The position numbers and the translations under genes were made by a program. A model generated the notes under the pieces. That model was given only the letters and a program-made list of their open reading frames with translations, had not been told where the DNA came from and made no database searches. A DNA stretch of 5,055 nt from Sulfurospirillaceae bacterium (GTDB lineage Bacteria; Campylobacterota; Campylobacteria; Campylobacterales; Sulfurospirillaceae), in the NCBI GenBank assembly GCA_028705785.1, contig JAQWCT010000190.1:1-5055 (forward strand), written 5' to 3'. Below, piece by piece: positions 1 to 5,002 of the stretch; position 1 is the stretch's first letter; every line of letters begins with the position of its first letter.

Positions 1-1
1 A

Positions 2-235
2 AGTTTAGAATTTATGCCAAACAAAGGTGCTAAAATCATCTCTAAAGTCATAGCTTCTGCTGTTGCTAATGGTGGATTTGAACCAGAAGAGGTCATCGTT
101 GCTTCATGTCGTATTGATGCAGGCCCTGTTCTTAAAAGATTCAGACCAAGAGCAAGAGGAAGTGCAAGTGGAATTAGAAAGCCAACTTCTCATGTATTTG
201 TTGAAGTAGCAAAAGCTGCAAAGAAGGAAGACTAA
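2..235 (+). CDS. rplV: 50S ribosomal protein L22, C-terminal part (5' end outside window)
   Basis: The reading frame is open from base 2, so the gene enters from upstream and its true start is not visible; the Met codon at 14 is internal (it is preceded in frame by S-L-E-F). About 77 codons remain of a protein that is about 110 residues in E. coli. L22 binds 23S rRNA domains, and its long beta-hairpin lines the peptide exit tunnel. That hairpin is recognisable here in the stretch DAGPVLKRFRPRARG and the following GIRKPTSH, which corresponds to the E. coli MKRIMPRAKGRADR...KRTSH segment where macrolide-resistance deletions occur. No such deletion is seen. The gene is followed after one base by rpsC, the standard S10-operon order. 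Identification is by family sequence recognition and context. Confidence 0.97.
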   Translation, partial: SLEFMPNKGAKIISKVIASAVANGGFEPEEVIVASCRIDAGPVLKRFRPRARGSASGIRKPTSHVFVEVAKAAKKED

Positions 236-236
236 G

Positions 237-944
237 ATGGGTCAAAAAGTAAATCCGATTGGTTTAAGACTTGGTATTAACAGAAATTGGGATTCTAGAT
301 GGTTTCCAAGCAAACAAACTTTGGCTGTTAGTATCGGTGAAGATTATAAAATTAGAACATTTTTGAAGAAAGAGCTCTATTATGCTGGCGTGAGTCAAAT
401 TTTAATTGAGAGAACTGCTAAAAAATTAAGAGTTACCGTTGTTGCTGCTCGTCCTGGTATCATTATTGGTAAAAAGGGATCAGATATTGAGAAGCTAAGA
501 GCAAAACTCAACAAGCTTATCGATAAAGATGTTAATGTTAATATCAAAGAAGAGAGACGCCCTCAAGCATCAGCGCAACTTTGTGCTGAGAATGTTGCTA
601 TGCAACTAGAAAGACGCGTTGCTTTTAGAAGAGCTATGAAAAAAGTCATTCAAGGTGCTCAAAAATCTGGCGCAAAAGGTATCAAGATTTCTGTTTCAGG
701 AAGACTTGGTGGTGCTGAGATGGCAAGAACTGAATGGTACTTAGAAGGACGCGTTCCTCTTCATACTTTAAGAGCAAAAATTGATTATGGTTTTGCAGAA
801 GCACATACAACATACGGTGTTATCGGTGTTAAAGTATGGATCTTTAAAGGTGAAGTTTTAGTCAAAGGACTTGCTCCTGAGAAAGAAGAGCCAGCTAAAG
901 AAAGAGACGCGGCTAGAAAACCAAAGAGAAGAGGTAAAAACTAA
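237..944 (+). CDS. rpsC: 30S ribosomal protein S3
   Basis: S3 sits in the head of the 30S subunit at the mRNA entry tunnel. The 235-residue product starts with the family-typical MGQKVNPIGLRLG. It carries a type-II KH RNA-binding domain with the GxxG loop as GKKG at residues 78-81. The C-terminal S3 domain has the conserved SGRLGGAEMAR (154-164) and YG..GVKVW (193-201). R131, R132 and K135 match the E. coli residues linked to mRNA helicase activity. The tail (about 213-235) is rich in K, R and E and is probably flexible. Length is close to E. coli S3 (233). The start is supported by AAGGA at 224-228, eight bases upstream and within the rplV 3' end; the rplV stop and this start form TAAGATG. 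The stop overlaps the rplP start by one base. Confidence 0.98.
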   Translation: MGQKVNPIGLRLGINRNWDSRWFPSKQTLAVSIGEDYKIRTFLKKELYYAGVSQILIERTAKKLRVTVVAARPGIIIGKKGSDIEKLRAKLNKLIDKDVNVNIKEERRPQASAQLCAENVAMQLERRVAFRRAMKKVIQGAQKSGAKGIKISVSGRLGGAEMARTEWYLEGRVPLHTLRAKIDYGFAEAHTTYGVIGVKVWIFKGEVLVKGLAPEKEEPAKERDAARKPKRRGKN

Positions 945-1369
945 TGTTAATGCCTAAAAGAACCAAATACAAAAAGCAGATGAAAGGCCGTAACCGCGGT
1001 GAAGCCAGCAGTGGCGCTTCAATCTCTTTTGGTGAAATCGGACTAAAAGCTGTTGAAGCTGGAAGAATTGATTCTCGTCAAATTGAGGCTGCAAGGATTG
1101 CATACACAAGACATGTTAAGCGTCAAGCGAAAACTTGGATTCGTGTATTCCCAGATAAACCTCTTACAGCTAAGCCTATCGAAACAAGGATGGGTAAAGG
1201 TAAGGGTTCAGTAGATAAGTGGGTTATGAATATTAAGCCTGGTAGAATTATTTTTGAAATGGCGGGTGTTTCTGAAGAATTAGCGCGTGAAGCGTTGACA
1301 CTTGCAATGCACAAATTGCCTTTCAAAACCAAGATTGTAACTCGAGAGAGCGAAAATGAAGTATATTGA
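944..1369 (+). CDS. rplP: 50S ribosomal protein L16
   Basis: L16 binds 23S rRNA near the A-site tRNA elbow and is needed for late 50S assembly. The 141-residue product begins MLMPKRTKYKKQMKGRNRG, aligning with E. coli MLQPKRTKFRKMHKGRNRG, so the first ATG at 944 is chosen rather than the one two codons later. The L16 signature region RMGKGKGSVDKWV spans 82-94. Arg82 corresponds to E. coli Arg81, the residue hydroxylated by the RoxA/YcfD oxygenase in some bacteria; whether it is modified here cannot be seen. The C-terminus runs about five residues beyond E. coli L16 (ending in ENEVY), and those last codons overlap rpmC by 14 bases. The start overlaps the rpsC stop (TAATG), with the ribosome binding site AAGAGGT at 929-935. 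Confidence 0.98.
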   Translation: MLMPKRTKYKKQMKGRNRGEASSGASISFGEIGLKAVEAGRIDSRQIEAARIAYTRHVKRQAKTWIRVFPDKPLTAKPIETRMGKGKGSVDKWVMNIKPGRIIFEMAGVSEELAREALTLAMHKLPFKTKIVTRESENEVY

Positions 1370-1550
1370 TTTAAATAGCAAAAGCGCATCTGAGCTTTTG
1401 GAGTTATTGAAAGAAAAAAAGGTTCTTTTGTTTACATTAAAACAAAAGTTAAAAACAATGCAACTGACTAATCCAAATGAGATTAAAGAAGTTAGAAGAG
1501 ATATCGCTCGTATTAATACGGCTATTTCTGCTCAAGTAAGGAGTAACTAA
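1356..1550 (+). CDS. rpmC: 50S ribosomal protein L29
   Basis: This small protein (64 residues) is the L29 family: two long helices forming an antiparallel hairpin next to the exit tunnel, where L29 with L23 helps dock nascent-chain factors. It shows the expected pattern: an N-terminal S-x-x-E-L-L-E-L-L-K-E-K segment (residues about 10-21), LFTLKQKLKTMQLTNPNEIK (25-44), and a closing helix of VRRDIARINTAI (46-57). The MQLTNP linker and the INTAIS ending are typical of Campylobacterota L29. It starts inside rplP in a different frame (14-base overlap). The purine-rich GAGAGAG just upstream is only a weak ribosome binding site, so coupling to rplP translation is likely. It ends in a TAATG overlap with rpsQ. 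Confidence 0.96.
   Translation: MKYIDLNSKSASELLELLKEKKVLLFTLKQKLKTMQLTNPNEIKEVRRDIARINTAISAQVRSN
1537..1544 (+). promoter_or_regulatory. Strong Shine-Dalgarno for rpsQ
   Basis: TAAGGAGT lies five bases before the rpsQ ATG at 1550 and inside the last codons of rpmC. It is a near-perfect complement to the 16S rRNA 3' end. The identical octamer recurs before rplO at 4990-4997, which makes the two the best sites in the window. Confidence 0.85.
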
Positions 1551-1801
1551 TGGCTTTAAAACGAGAGATTCAAGGCGTAGTTGTTCAAAAAGCGGGCGAT
1601 AAAACGATCACTGTTTTGGTTGAAAGACGCGTTATGCATCCAAGATACCGTAAGTTTGTTAAGCGTTTTAAAAAATATTTAGTCCATGATGAGAGCAATA
1701 CCGTTAAAGCTGGTGACACAGTAAGCGCTATCGAGTGCAGACCCCTTTCAAAAAGAAAGTCTTTTAGACTTAACGCAATTGTTAAAGTGGGAGTAGAATA
1801 A
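1550..1801 (+). CDS. rpsQ: 30S ribosomal protein S17
   Basis: S17 is a primary 16S rRNA-binding protein of the 30S body with an OB fold. The 83-residue product has the family core: GVVVQKAGDKTITVLVERR (9-27), the rRNA-contacting HPRYRKFVKRFKKYLVHDE (30-48), then GDTVSAIECRPLSKRKSFRL (56-75). The last of these is the GD.V.I.E.RPLSK.K.w.l S17 signature. E. coli S17 is 84 residues, so length is normal. In E. coli this gene ends the S10 operon and is followed by a gap with the spc promoter; here its stop overlaps the next start by one base (TAATG at 1799-1803), so no such gap exists. Confidence 0.98.
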   Translation: MALKREIQGVVVQKAGDKTITVLVERRVMHPRYRKFVKRFKKYLVHDESNTVKAGDTVSAIECRPLSKRKSFRLNAIVKVGVE

Positions 1802-2169
1802 TGATACAAAGTTTTACAAGATTAGCCATAGCTGACAACAGCGGTGCTAAAGAAATCATGTGTATTAAAGTTCTTGGTGGCAGTAAGCGTCGTTATGCAA
1901 CTGTTGGCGATGTTATCGTGGCTTCTGTCAAAAAAGCGTTACCAAATGGTAAAGTGAAAAAAGGACAAGTTGTTAAAGCGGTCATCGTTAGAACACGAAA
2001 AGAAATTCAAAGAGAAAATGGTTCATTGATTCGTTTTGACGAAAATGCAGCGGTTATTCTTGATAATAAAAGAGAGCCAATCGGTACAAGGATTTTCGGA
2101 CCAGTTGGTCGTGAAGTTCGTTATGCTAACTTCATGAAAATCGTATCTTTGGCACCGGAGGTACTATAA
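1801..2169 (+). CDS. rplN: 50S ribosomal protein L14
   Basis: L14 binds 23S rRNA on the subunit interface, contributes to an intersubunit bridge, and in other bacteria is the docking site for the silencing factor RsfS. The 122-residue product matches E. coli L14 (123) from end to end: start MIQSFTRLAIADNSGAKE, then CIKVLGGSKRRYATVGDVI, and the L14 signature region GQVVKAVIVRTRKEIQR (56-72) followed by DGS-like NGSLIRFDENAAVILD (73-88). It ends with the conserved GTRIFGPVGREVR (95-107). The start overlaps the rpsQ stop by one base, with GGGAGT at 1789-1794 as ribosome binding site. It is the first gene of the classical spc set, followed by a TAATG overlap with rplX. Confidence 0.98.
   Translation: MIQSFTRLAIADNSGAKEIMCIKVLGGSKRRYATVGDVIVASVKKALPNGKVKKGQVVKAVIVRTRKEIQRENGSLIRFDENAAVILDNKREPIGTRIFGPVGREVRYANFMKIVSLAPEVL
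2157..2162 (+). promoter_or_regulatory. Shine-Dalgarno for rplX
   Basis: GGAGGT lies six bases before the rplX ATG at 2169 and is embedded in the last codons of rplN. It supports the start at 2169 over the in-frame Met four codons later. Confidence 0.82.
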
Positions 2170-2405
2170 TGGCGACTAAGATGAAAATTAAAAAAGGCGA
2201 TACTGTTAAAGTTATCGCGGGCGACGACAAAGGCAAAGAGGCTAAAGTAATTCAAGTACTTCCTAAGAGCTCACAAGTTGTTGTAGAAGGCTGCAAGATC
2301 GTAAAAAAAGCAATCAAGCCAAACGATAACAACCCAAAAGGTGGTTTCGCAAATCTTGAAAAGCCAATTCATGTCTCTAATGTAGCTAAAGTAGAGGGTA
2401 AATAA
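2169..2405 (+). CDS. rplX: 50S ribosomal protein L24
   Basis: L24 initiates folding of the 5' domain of 23S rRNA and in the mature subunit sits near the tunnel exit. The 78-residue product carries an N-terminal KOW motif (about 7-33: KKGDTVKVIAGDDKGKEAKV), then VVVEGCKIVKKAIKP (37-51) and the conserved GGF..LEKPIHVSNVA (58-73). It is shorter than E. coli L24 (104) because it ends soon after the HVSNVA strand; from memory this compact form is usual in Campylobacterota. In E. coli the S8 repressor binds the mRNA around the rplX-rplE junction. Here that junction is a one-base TAATG overlap, and I could not recognise an S8-type target by eye. Confidence 0.97.
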   Translation: MATKMKIKKGDTVKVIAGDDKGKEAKVIQVLPKSSQVVVEGCKIVKKAIKPNDNNPKGGFANLEKPIHVSNVAKVEGK

Positions 2406-2950
2406 TGAACAGATTGCAAGAAAAATTAAATACTGAAGTAAAACCAGTATTGGTCAAAGAGTTTAATATTGCTAATCCTATGCTAACACCTGCCATTGAA
2501 AAAATCGTTATCAGCGTTGGTGCTGGTGAAGAGGGTAAAGATACTAAGTTGATGCAAAATGTTGCTGATACTATCTCTTTAATTGCAGGACAAAAAGCGG
2601 TAATTACGATGGCTAAAAAATCAGTTGCTGGTTTTAAAGTTAGAGCTGGTTATCCAGTTGGCGTAAAAGTTACTTTACGCAACGAGAGTATGTATGCCTT
2701 TTTAGACAAACTTATCTCTGTAGCACTTCCTAGGGTGAAAGACTTTAGAGGCGTTCCAAGATCTGGTTTTGACGGAAGAGCAAACTACAATTTTGGTTTG
2801 AATGAGCAATTGATGTTTCCAGAAGTTGAATATGATAACATCATGAAAACTCACGGAATGAATATTACAATCGTAACAACTGCTAGCAACGATAAAGAGG
2901 CCTTTAGACTTCTTGAGCTTGTTGGTTTGCCGTTCGCAAAAGGTAAATAA
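2405..2950 (+). CDS. rplE: 50S ribosomal protein L5
   Basis: L5 binds 5S rRNA, together with L18 (and L25 where present), and forms part of the central protuberance, contacting S13 across the interface and the P-site tRNA. The 181-residue product has the family landmarks: N-terminal NPMLTPAIEKIVISVGAGE (24-42), AGQKAVITMAKKSVAGFKVR (61-80), GYPVGVKVTLR (82-92), LPRVKDFRGV (108-117), NYNFGLNEQLMFPEVEYD (127-144) and GMNITIVTTA (151-160). E. coli L5 is 179 residues, so the protein is full-length. The start overlaps the rplX stop by one base with AGAGGG (2393-2398) as ribosome binding site. One base separates its stop from rpsN. Confidence 0.98.
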   Translation: MNRLQEKLNTEVKPVLVKEFNIANPMLTPAIEKIVISVGAGEEGKDTKLMQNVADTISLIAGQKAVITMAKKSVAGFKVRAGYPVGVKVTLRNESMYAFLDKLISVALPRVKDFRGVPRSGFDGRANYNFGLNEQLMFPEVEYDNIMKTHGMNITIVTTASNDKEAFRLLELVGLPFAKGK

Positions 2951-2951
2951 G

Positions 2952-3137
2952 ATGGCTAAAAAATCAATGATCGCAAAGGCTAAAAGAGAGCCTAAGTTCA
3001 AAGTAAGAGCATATACTAGATGTCAGATTTGTGGACGACCACATGCTGTTTATAAAGATTTTGGTATATGTAGAATTTGCCTTAGAAAAATGGCAAATGA
3101 AGGTCTGATCCCAGGCCTTAAAAAAGCAAGTTGGTAA
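2952..3137 (+). CDS. rpsN: 30S ribosomal protein S14, zinc-binding type (type Z)
   Basis: S14 binds 16S rRNA in the 30S head. The chosen start at 2952 gives a 61-residue protein beginning MAKKSMIAKAKREPKFKVR, the normal start for the short zinc form. An in-frame ATG at 2913 would add 13 residues lying inside rplE and is not used by the family. A zinc ribbon is complete: C24-x2-C27-x12-C40-x2-C43 (CQIC and CRIC), followed by the typical LRKMANEGLIPGLKKASW end. The E. coli form is longer (101 residues) and lacks these cysteines. AGG at 2941-2943, eight bases upstream, is the likely ribosome binding site. It is preceded by rplE after one base (TAAGATG) and followed by rpsH after 11 bases. Confidence 0.97.
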   Translation: MAKKSMIAKAKREPKFKVRAYTRCQICGRPHAVYKDFGICRICLRKMANEGLIPGLKKASW

Positions 3138-3148
3138 GGAAATAAACT

Positions 3149-3544
3149 ATGATTAATGATCTAGTAGCAGATTCTTTAACGAGAATTAGAAATGCATCGA
3201 TGAGAAAGCTTGATGTCACAAAATTAATGCATTCAAAATTGGTTGAAGCAATTTTAGTTATTTTCCACAATAAAGGTTATATCGAAAGTTTTAACGTTAT
3301 TGAAGAGGGTCCTAAAAAATTTATCAATGTTGTTTTGAAGTATGATGCCAAAGGCACACAAGTGATCAACGAAGTTAAAAAAATCTCTAAACCTGGACGA
3401 AGAGTCTATAAAGGTTGTGATGAGATTAAACGCTTTAAAAATGGTTATGGTACCATCGTGGTAAGTACATCAAAAGGTGTTTTAAGTAATGACGACGCAC
3501 ACAAAGCAGGTCTTGGTGGTGAAGTTGTTTGTAGCATTTGGTAG
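3149..3544 (+). CDS. rpsH: 30S ribosomal protein S8
   Basis: S8 is a primary 16S rRNA-binding protein (helix 21 region) and in E. coli the autogenous repressor of the spc operon. The 131-residue product shows the N-terminal DLVADSLTRIRNAS (4-17), the middle KPGRRVYKG (81-89), and the C-terminal signature GTIVVSTSKGVLSNDDAHKAG then GGEVVCSIW (101-131). This last part holds the STSKG loop used for rRNA contact. Length is the family norm (E. coli 130). TAAGGA at 3135-3140, overlapping the rpsN stop, is the ribosome binding site, eight bases before ATG. The gene is followed by the only sizeable spacer in the window. Whether S8 represses this operon as in E. coli is not visible. Confidence 0.98.
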   Translation: MINDLVADSLTRIRNASMRKLDVTKLMHSKLVEAILVIFHNKGYIESFNVIEEGPKKFINVVLKYDAKGTQVINEVKKISKPGRRVYKGCDEIKRFKNGYGTIVVSTSKGVLSNDDAHKAGLGGEVVCSIW

Positions 3545-3558
3545 TTAACTGTTCTTTT

Positions 3559-3576
3559 ATGGTATTCGATATCCAT
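3559..3576 (+). other. Candidate hairpin 1 in the rpsH-rplF spacer
   Basis: ATGGTAT (3559-3565) can pair with ATA-CCAT (3569-3571 and 3573-3576), leaving T3572 as a bulge and a three-base TCG loop. That gives seven base pairs, two of them G-C. No U-run follows, so it is not an intrinsic terminator. It is weak on its own; the interest is that hairpin 2 begins at the very next base. Found by eye, with no folding energy computed. Confidence 0.4.
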
Positions 3577-3602
3577 TCTAAGATATGTAAGCTTATCGTA
3601 GA
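3577..3602 (+). other. Candidate hairpin 2 in front of the rplF ribosome binding site
   Basis: TCTAAGATA (3577-3585) can pair with TATCGTAGA (3594-3602): eight of nine positions are Watson-Crick, with one A3581-G3598 mismatch, around an eight-base loop TGTAAGCT. It ends five bases before the AAAGGA ribosome binding site of rplF. A processing site, an mRNA stability element or a protein-binding regulatory element are all possible; chance pairing in AT-rich DNA is also possible. Found by eye. Confidence 0.42.
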
Positions 3603-3607
3603 CAAGT

Positions 3608-3613
3608 AAAGGA
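3608..3613 (+). promoter_or_regulatory. Shine-Dalgarno for rplF
   Basis: AAAGGA lies eight bases before the rplF ATG at 3622 and outside any preceding gene. rplF therefore has its own initiation site and need not be coupled to rpsH, whose stop is 77 bases upstream. Confidence 0.8.
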
Positions 3614-3621
3614 AAAATAGT

Positions 3622-4158
3622 ATGTCTCGTATTGGTAAAAAGCCTATTAAAATACCTGCTGGAATTGATGTTTCAGTTGATGGTGCAGTAATAGCATTTA
3701 AAAAAGGAAGTGTTCAAAAAACTTTGGACACTAAGGGAAATGTTGGCGTAACAGTTCAAGATGGCGAAATTGTTTTTACATGTAAAGGTACTGATAGACA
3801 AAGCAGTGCTTTTTGGGGAACATACCGCTCATTGGGTCAAAACATCATCACAGGTTTAACTGAAGGCTTTAAGAAGCAATTGGAAATCAATGGTGTTGGA
3901 TATAGAGCTGCTGTAAATGGAAATGTACTTGAGCTTCAGCTTGGTTATTCTCATCCTATCAATTATGAATTCCCTGCGGATATTCAGATCACAGTTGAAA
4001 AAAATGTGGTTTCTATTGTAGGTGATGATAAACAAGTGGTAGGTCAGATTGCTGCCGAAATTAGAAGTTTTAGAGAACCAGAGCCGTACAAAGGCAAAGG
4101 TGTTAAATATTCTGATGAAACTATTATCCGTAAAGCCGGAAAAACTTCCAAGAAGTAG
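3622..4158 (+). CDS. rplF: 50S ribosomal protein L6
   Basis: L6 binds 23S rRNA near the sarcin-ricin loop and the base of the L7/L12 stalk, and is built from two similar domains. The 178-residue product starts MSRIGKKPIKIPAG and has the first domain to about residue 80 (FWGTYRSLGQNIITGLTEGF, 64-83). The second domain contains INGVGYRAAVNG (89-100), LGYSHPINYEFP (107-118), DDKQVVGQIAAEIRSFREPE (135-154) and the L6 signature PEPYKGKGVKY (153-163). The usual VKGPKG turn of the first domain is replaced by FKKGSVQKTLDTKGN, a variant I associate with Campylobacterota L6. E. coli L6 is 177 residues. It opens the rplF-rplR-rpsE-rplO group, which follows the 77-base spacer. Confidence 0.98.
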   Translation: MSRIGKKPIKIPAGIDVSVDGAVIAFKKGSVQKTLDTKGNVGVTVQDGEIVFTCKGTDRQSSAFWGTYRSLGQNIITGLTEGFKKQLEINGVGYRAAVNGNVLELQLGYSHPINYEFPADIQITVEKNVVSIVGDDKQVVGQIAAEIRSFREPEPYKGKGVKYSDETIIRKAGKTSKK

Positions 4159-4167
4159 GGGTAAGAG

Positions 4168-4524
4168 ATGAAAGCAAATATACTAAAACGCAAACTTGCA
4201 CTAAGAGTTAAGCGTAAAAAAAGAGTAAGAGCGGATATATCTGGCACGAGTGAACGACCAAGAATTTCTTTCTTCAAGTCAAATAGATTTATTTATGCAC
4301 AAGCGATTGATGATGTAAATTGCGTTACTTTGGCAAGTGTAGATGGAAAGAAGCTGGGTTTAAATGCGAGCAAGAATAGCGCAGTTGAAATGGCTAAAGT
4401 TTTTGCAGAAGCATTAAAGGCTAAGAATTTGACTAAAGTTGTCTATGATAGAAATGGTTATTTGTATCATGGCGTTGTTGCTGCTTTTGCAGACGGCCTT
4501 AGAGAAAACGGCATAGCGCTGTAG
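4168..4524 (+). CDS. rplR: 50S ribosomal protein L18
   Basis: L18 binds 5S rRNA and, with L5, anchors it in the central protuberance. The 118-residue product (E. coli 117) has the very basic N-terminus (KRKLALRVKRKKRVR, 7-21), then SGTSERPRISFFKSNRFIYA (25-44), QAIDDVNCVTLASV (45-58), and the conserved VVYDRNGYLYHGVVAAFADG (91-110) before LRENGI. These blocks correspond to GT.ERPRL.V.RSN.HIYAQ and F.DR.GY.YHGRV.ALADGARE of the family. It begins nine bases after rplF, with AGGGG at 4157-4161 overlapping the rplF stop as ribosome binding site. A 24-base gap to rpsE follows. Confidence 0.98.
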   Translation: MKANILKRKLALRVKRKKRVRADISGTSERPRISFFKSNRFIYAQAIDDVNCVTLASVDGKKLGLNASKNSAVEMAKVFAEALKAKNLTKVVYDRNGYLYHGVVAAFADGLRENGIAL

Positions 4525-4548
4525 AGAAAATAAGAGGAAAACGATTCA

Positions 4549-4992
4549 ATGGAAAAATACAACAGAGAAGAGTTTGAAGAAGCTATCGTTAACATCGGCC
4601 GTGTGACAAAAGTTGTCAAGGGTGGTAGACGCTTTAGATTTACAGCGCTTGTTGTCGTTGGAAATAAAAAAGGTCTTGTTGGCTATGGTTTTGGTAAAGC
4701 TAAAGAGGTTCCTGATGCAATTAGAAAAGCAGTTGATGATGCATTTAAAAATATCGTTAAAGTAAACATCAAAGGTTCGACGATTGCGCACGATGTAGAA
4801 GTTAAGTTCAATGCAAGTCGTATTATTCTTAAACCAGCTAGTGATGGTACCGGCGTTATCGCTGGTGGTGCAACGCGCCCCGTCGTAGAACTTGCAGGTA
4901 TTAAAGATATTTTGACGAAGTCATTAGGCTCAAACAATGCTTCAAATGTGGTAAGAGCAACAATTAAAGCTCTTAGCATGATTAAAAGCTAA
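4549..4992 (+). CDS. rpsE: 30S ribosomal protein S5
   Basis: S5 lies near the decoding centre and mRNA entry of the 30S subunit and affects translational fidelity. The 147-residue product has the N-terminal double-stranded-RNA-binding-like domain with the S5 signature GRRFRFTALVVVGNKKG (26-42) and VGYGFGKAKEVPDAI (44-58). The C-terminal domain follows, with ASDGTGVIAGG (97-107), ELAGIKDILTKSLGSNN (114-130) and NVVRATIKAL (133-142). The loop VTKVVKGG (19-26), where spectinomycin-resistance changes map in other bacteria, has no deletion. It stops about 19 residues earlier than E. coli S5 (167) because the C-terminal tail is missing, which I believe is normal for the lineage. The ribosome binding site is AGAGGA at 4533-4538. 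rplO follows after 10 bases, with no rpmD between. Confidence 0.98.
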   Translation: MEKYNREEFEEAIVNIGRVTKVVKGGRRFRFTALVVVGNKKGLVGYGFGKAKEVPDAIRKAVDDAFKNIVKVNIKGSTIAHDVEVKFNASRIILKPASDGTGVIAGGATRPVVELAGIKDILTKSLGSNNASNVVRATIKALSMIKS

Positions 4993-4997
4993 GGAGT
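4990..4997 (+). promoter_or_regulatory. Strong Shine-Dalgarno for rplO
   Basis: TAAGGAGT begins with the rpsE stop codon itself and lies five bases before the ATG at 5003. It fixes the start of the truncated rplO frame and is the same octamer used before rpsQ. Confidence 0.85.
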
Positions 4998-5002
4998 AAT
5001 TT

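Noticed and set aside
1123..1389. Minus-strand open frame of 88 codons opposite rplP
   Set aside because: It lies wholly against rplP and the start of rpmC, shows no recognisable family features, and is the expected reverse shadow of a conserved ribosomal gene.
2151..2172. Hairpin ACC-GGA-GGT hiding the rplX Shine-Dalgarno
   Set aside because: Only three base pairs with a three-base loop; too weak to matter.
2380..2425. S8 repressor target at the rplX-rplE junction, as in E. coli
   Set aside because: The junction is a TAATG overlap, and I could not find by eye an internal-loop helix resembling the S8 site of 16S rRNA.
2702..3001. Minus-strand open frame of 99 codons opposite rplE and rpsN
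   Set aside because: It runs across the boundary of two firmly identified genes, has no recognisable domain, and fits chance openness in AT-rich DNA.
3545..3590. Possible sigma-70 promoter in the rpsH-rplF spacer (TTAACT at 3545-3550, TAAGAT at 3579-3584)
   Set aside because: Each hexamer matches consensus at only four of six positions and they are 28 bases apart, far from the usual 16-18. With the correct spacing the upstream hexamer is TTTATG, a poor -35.
3559..3602. Intrinsic terminator after rpsH
   Set aside because: The candidate stems are AT-rich and no U-run follows either of them; the downstream genes continue the same conserved operon.
4683..4979. Minus-strand open frame of 98 codons opposite rpsE
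   Set aside because: It is antisense to conserved S5 codons; its hydrophobic look reflects the codon bias of the sense strand rather than a membrane protein.
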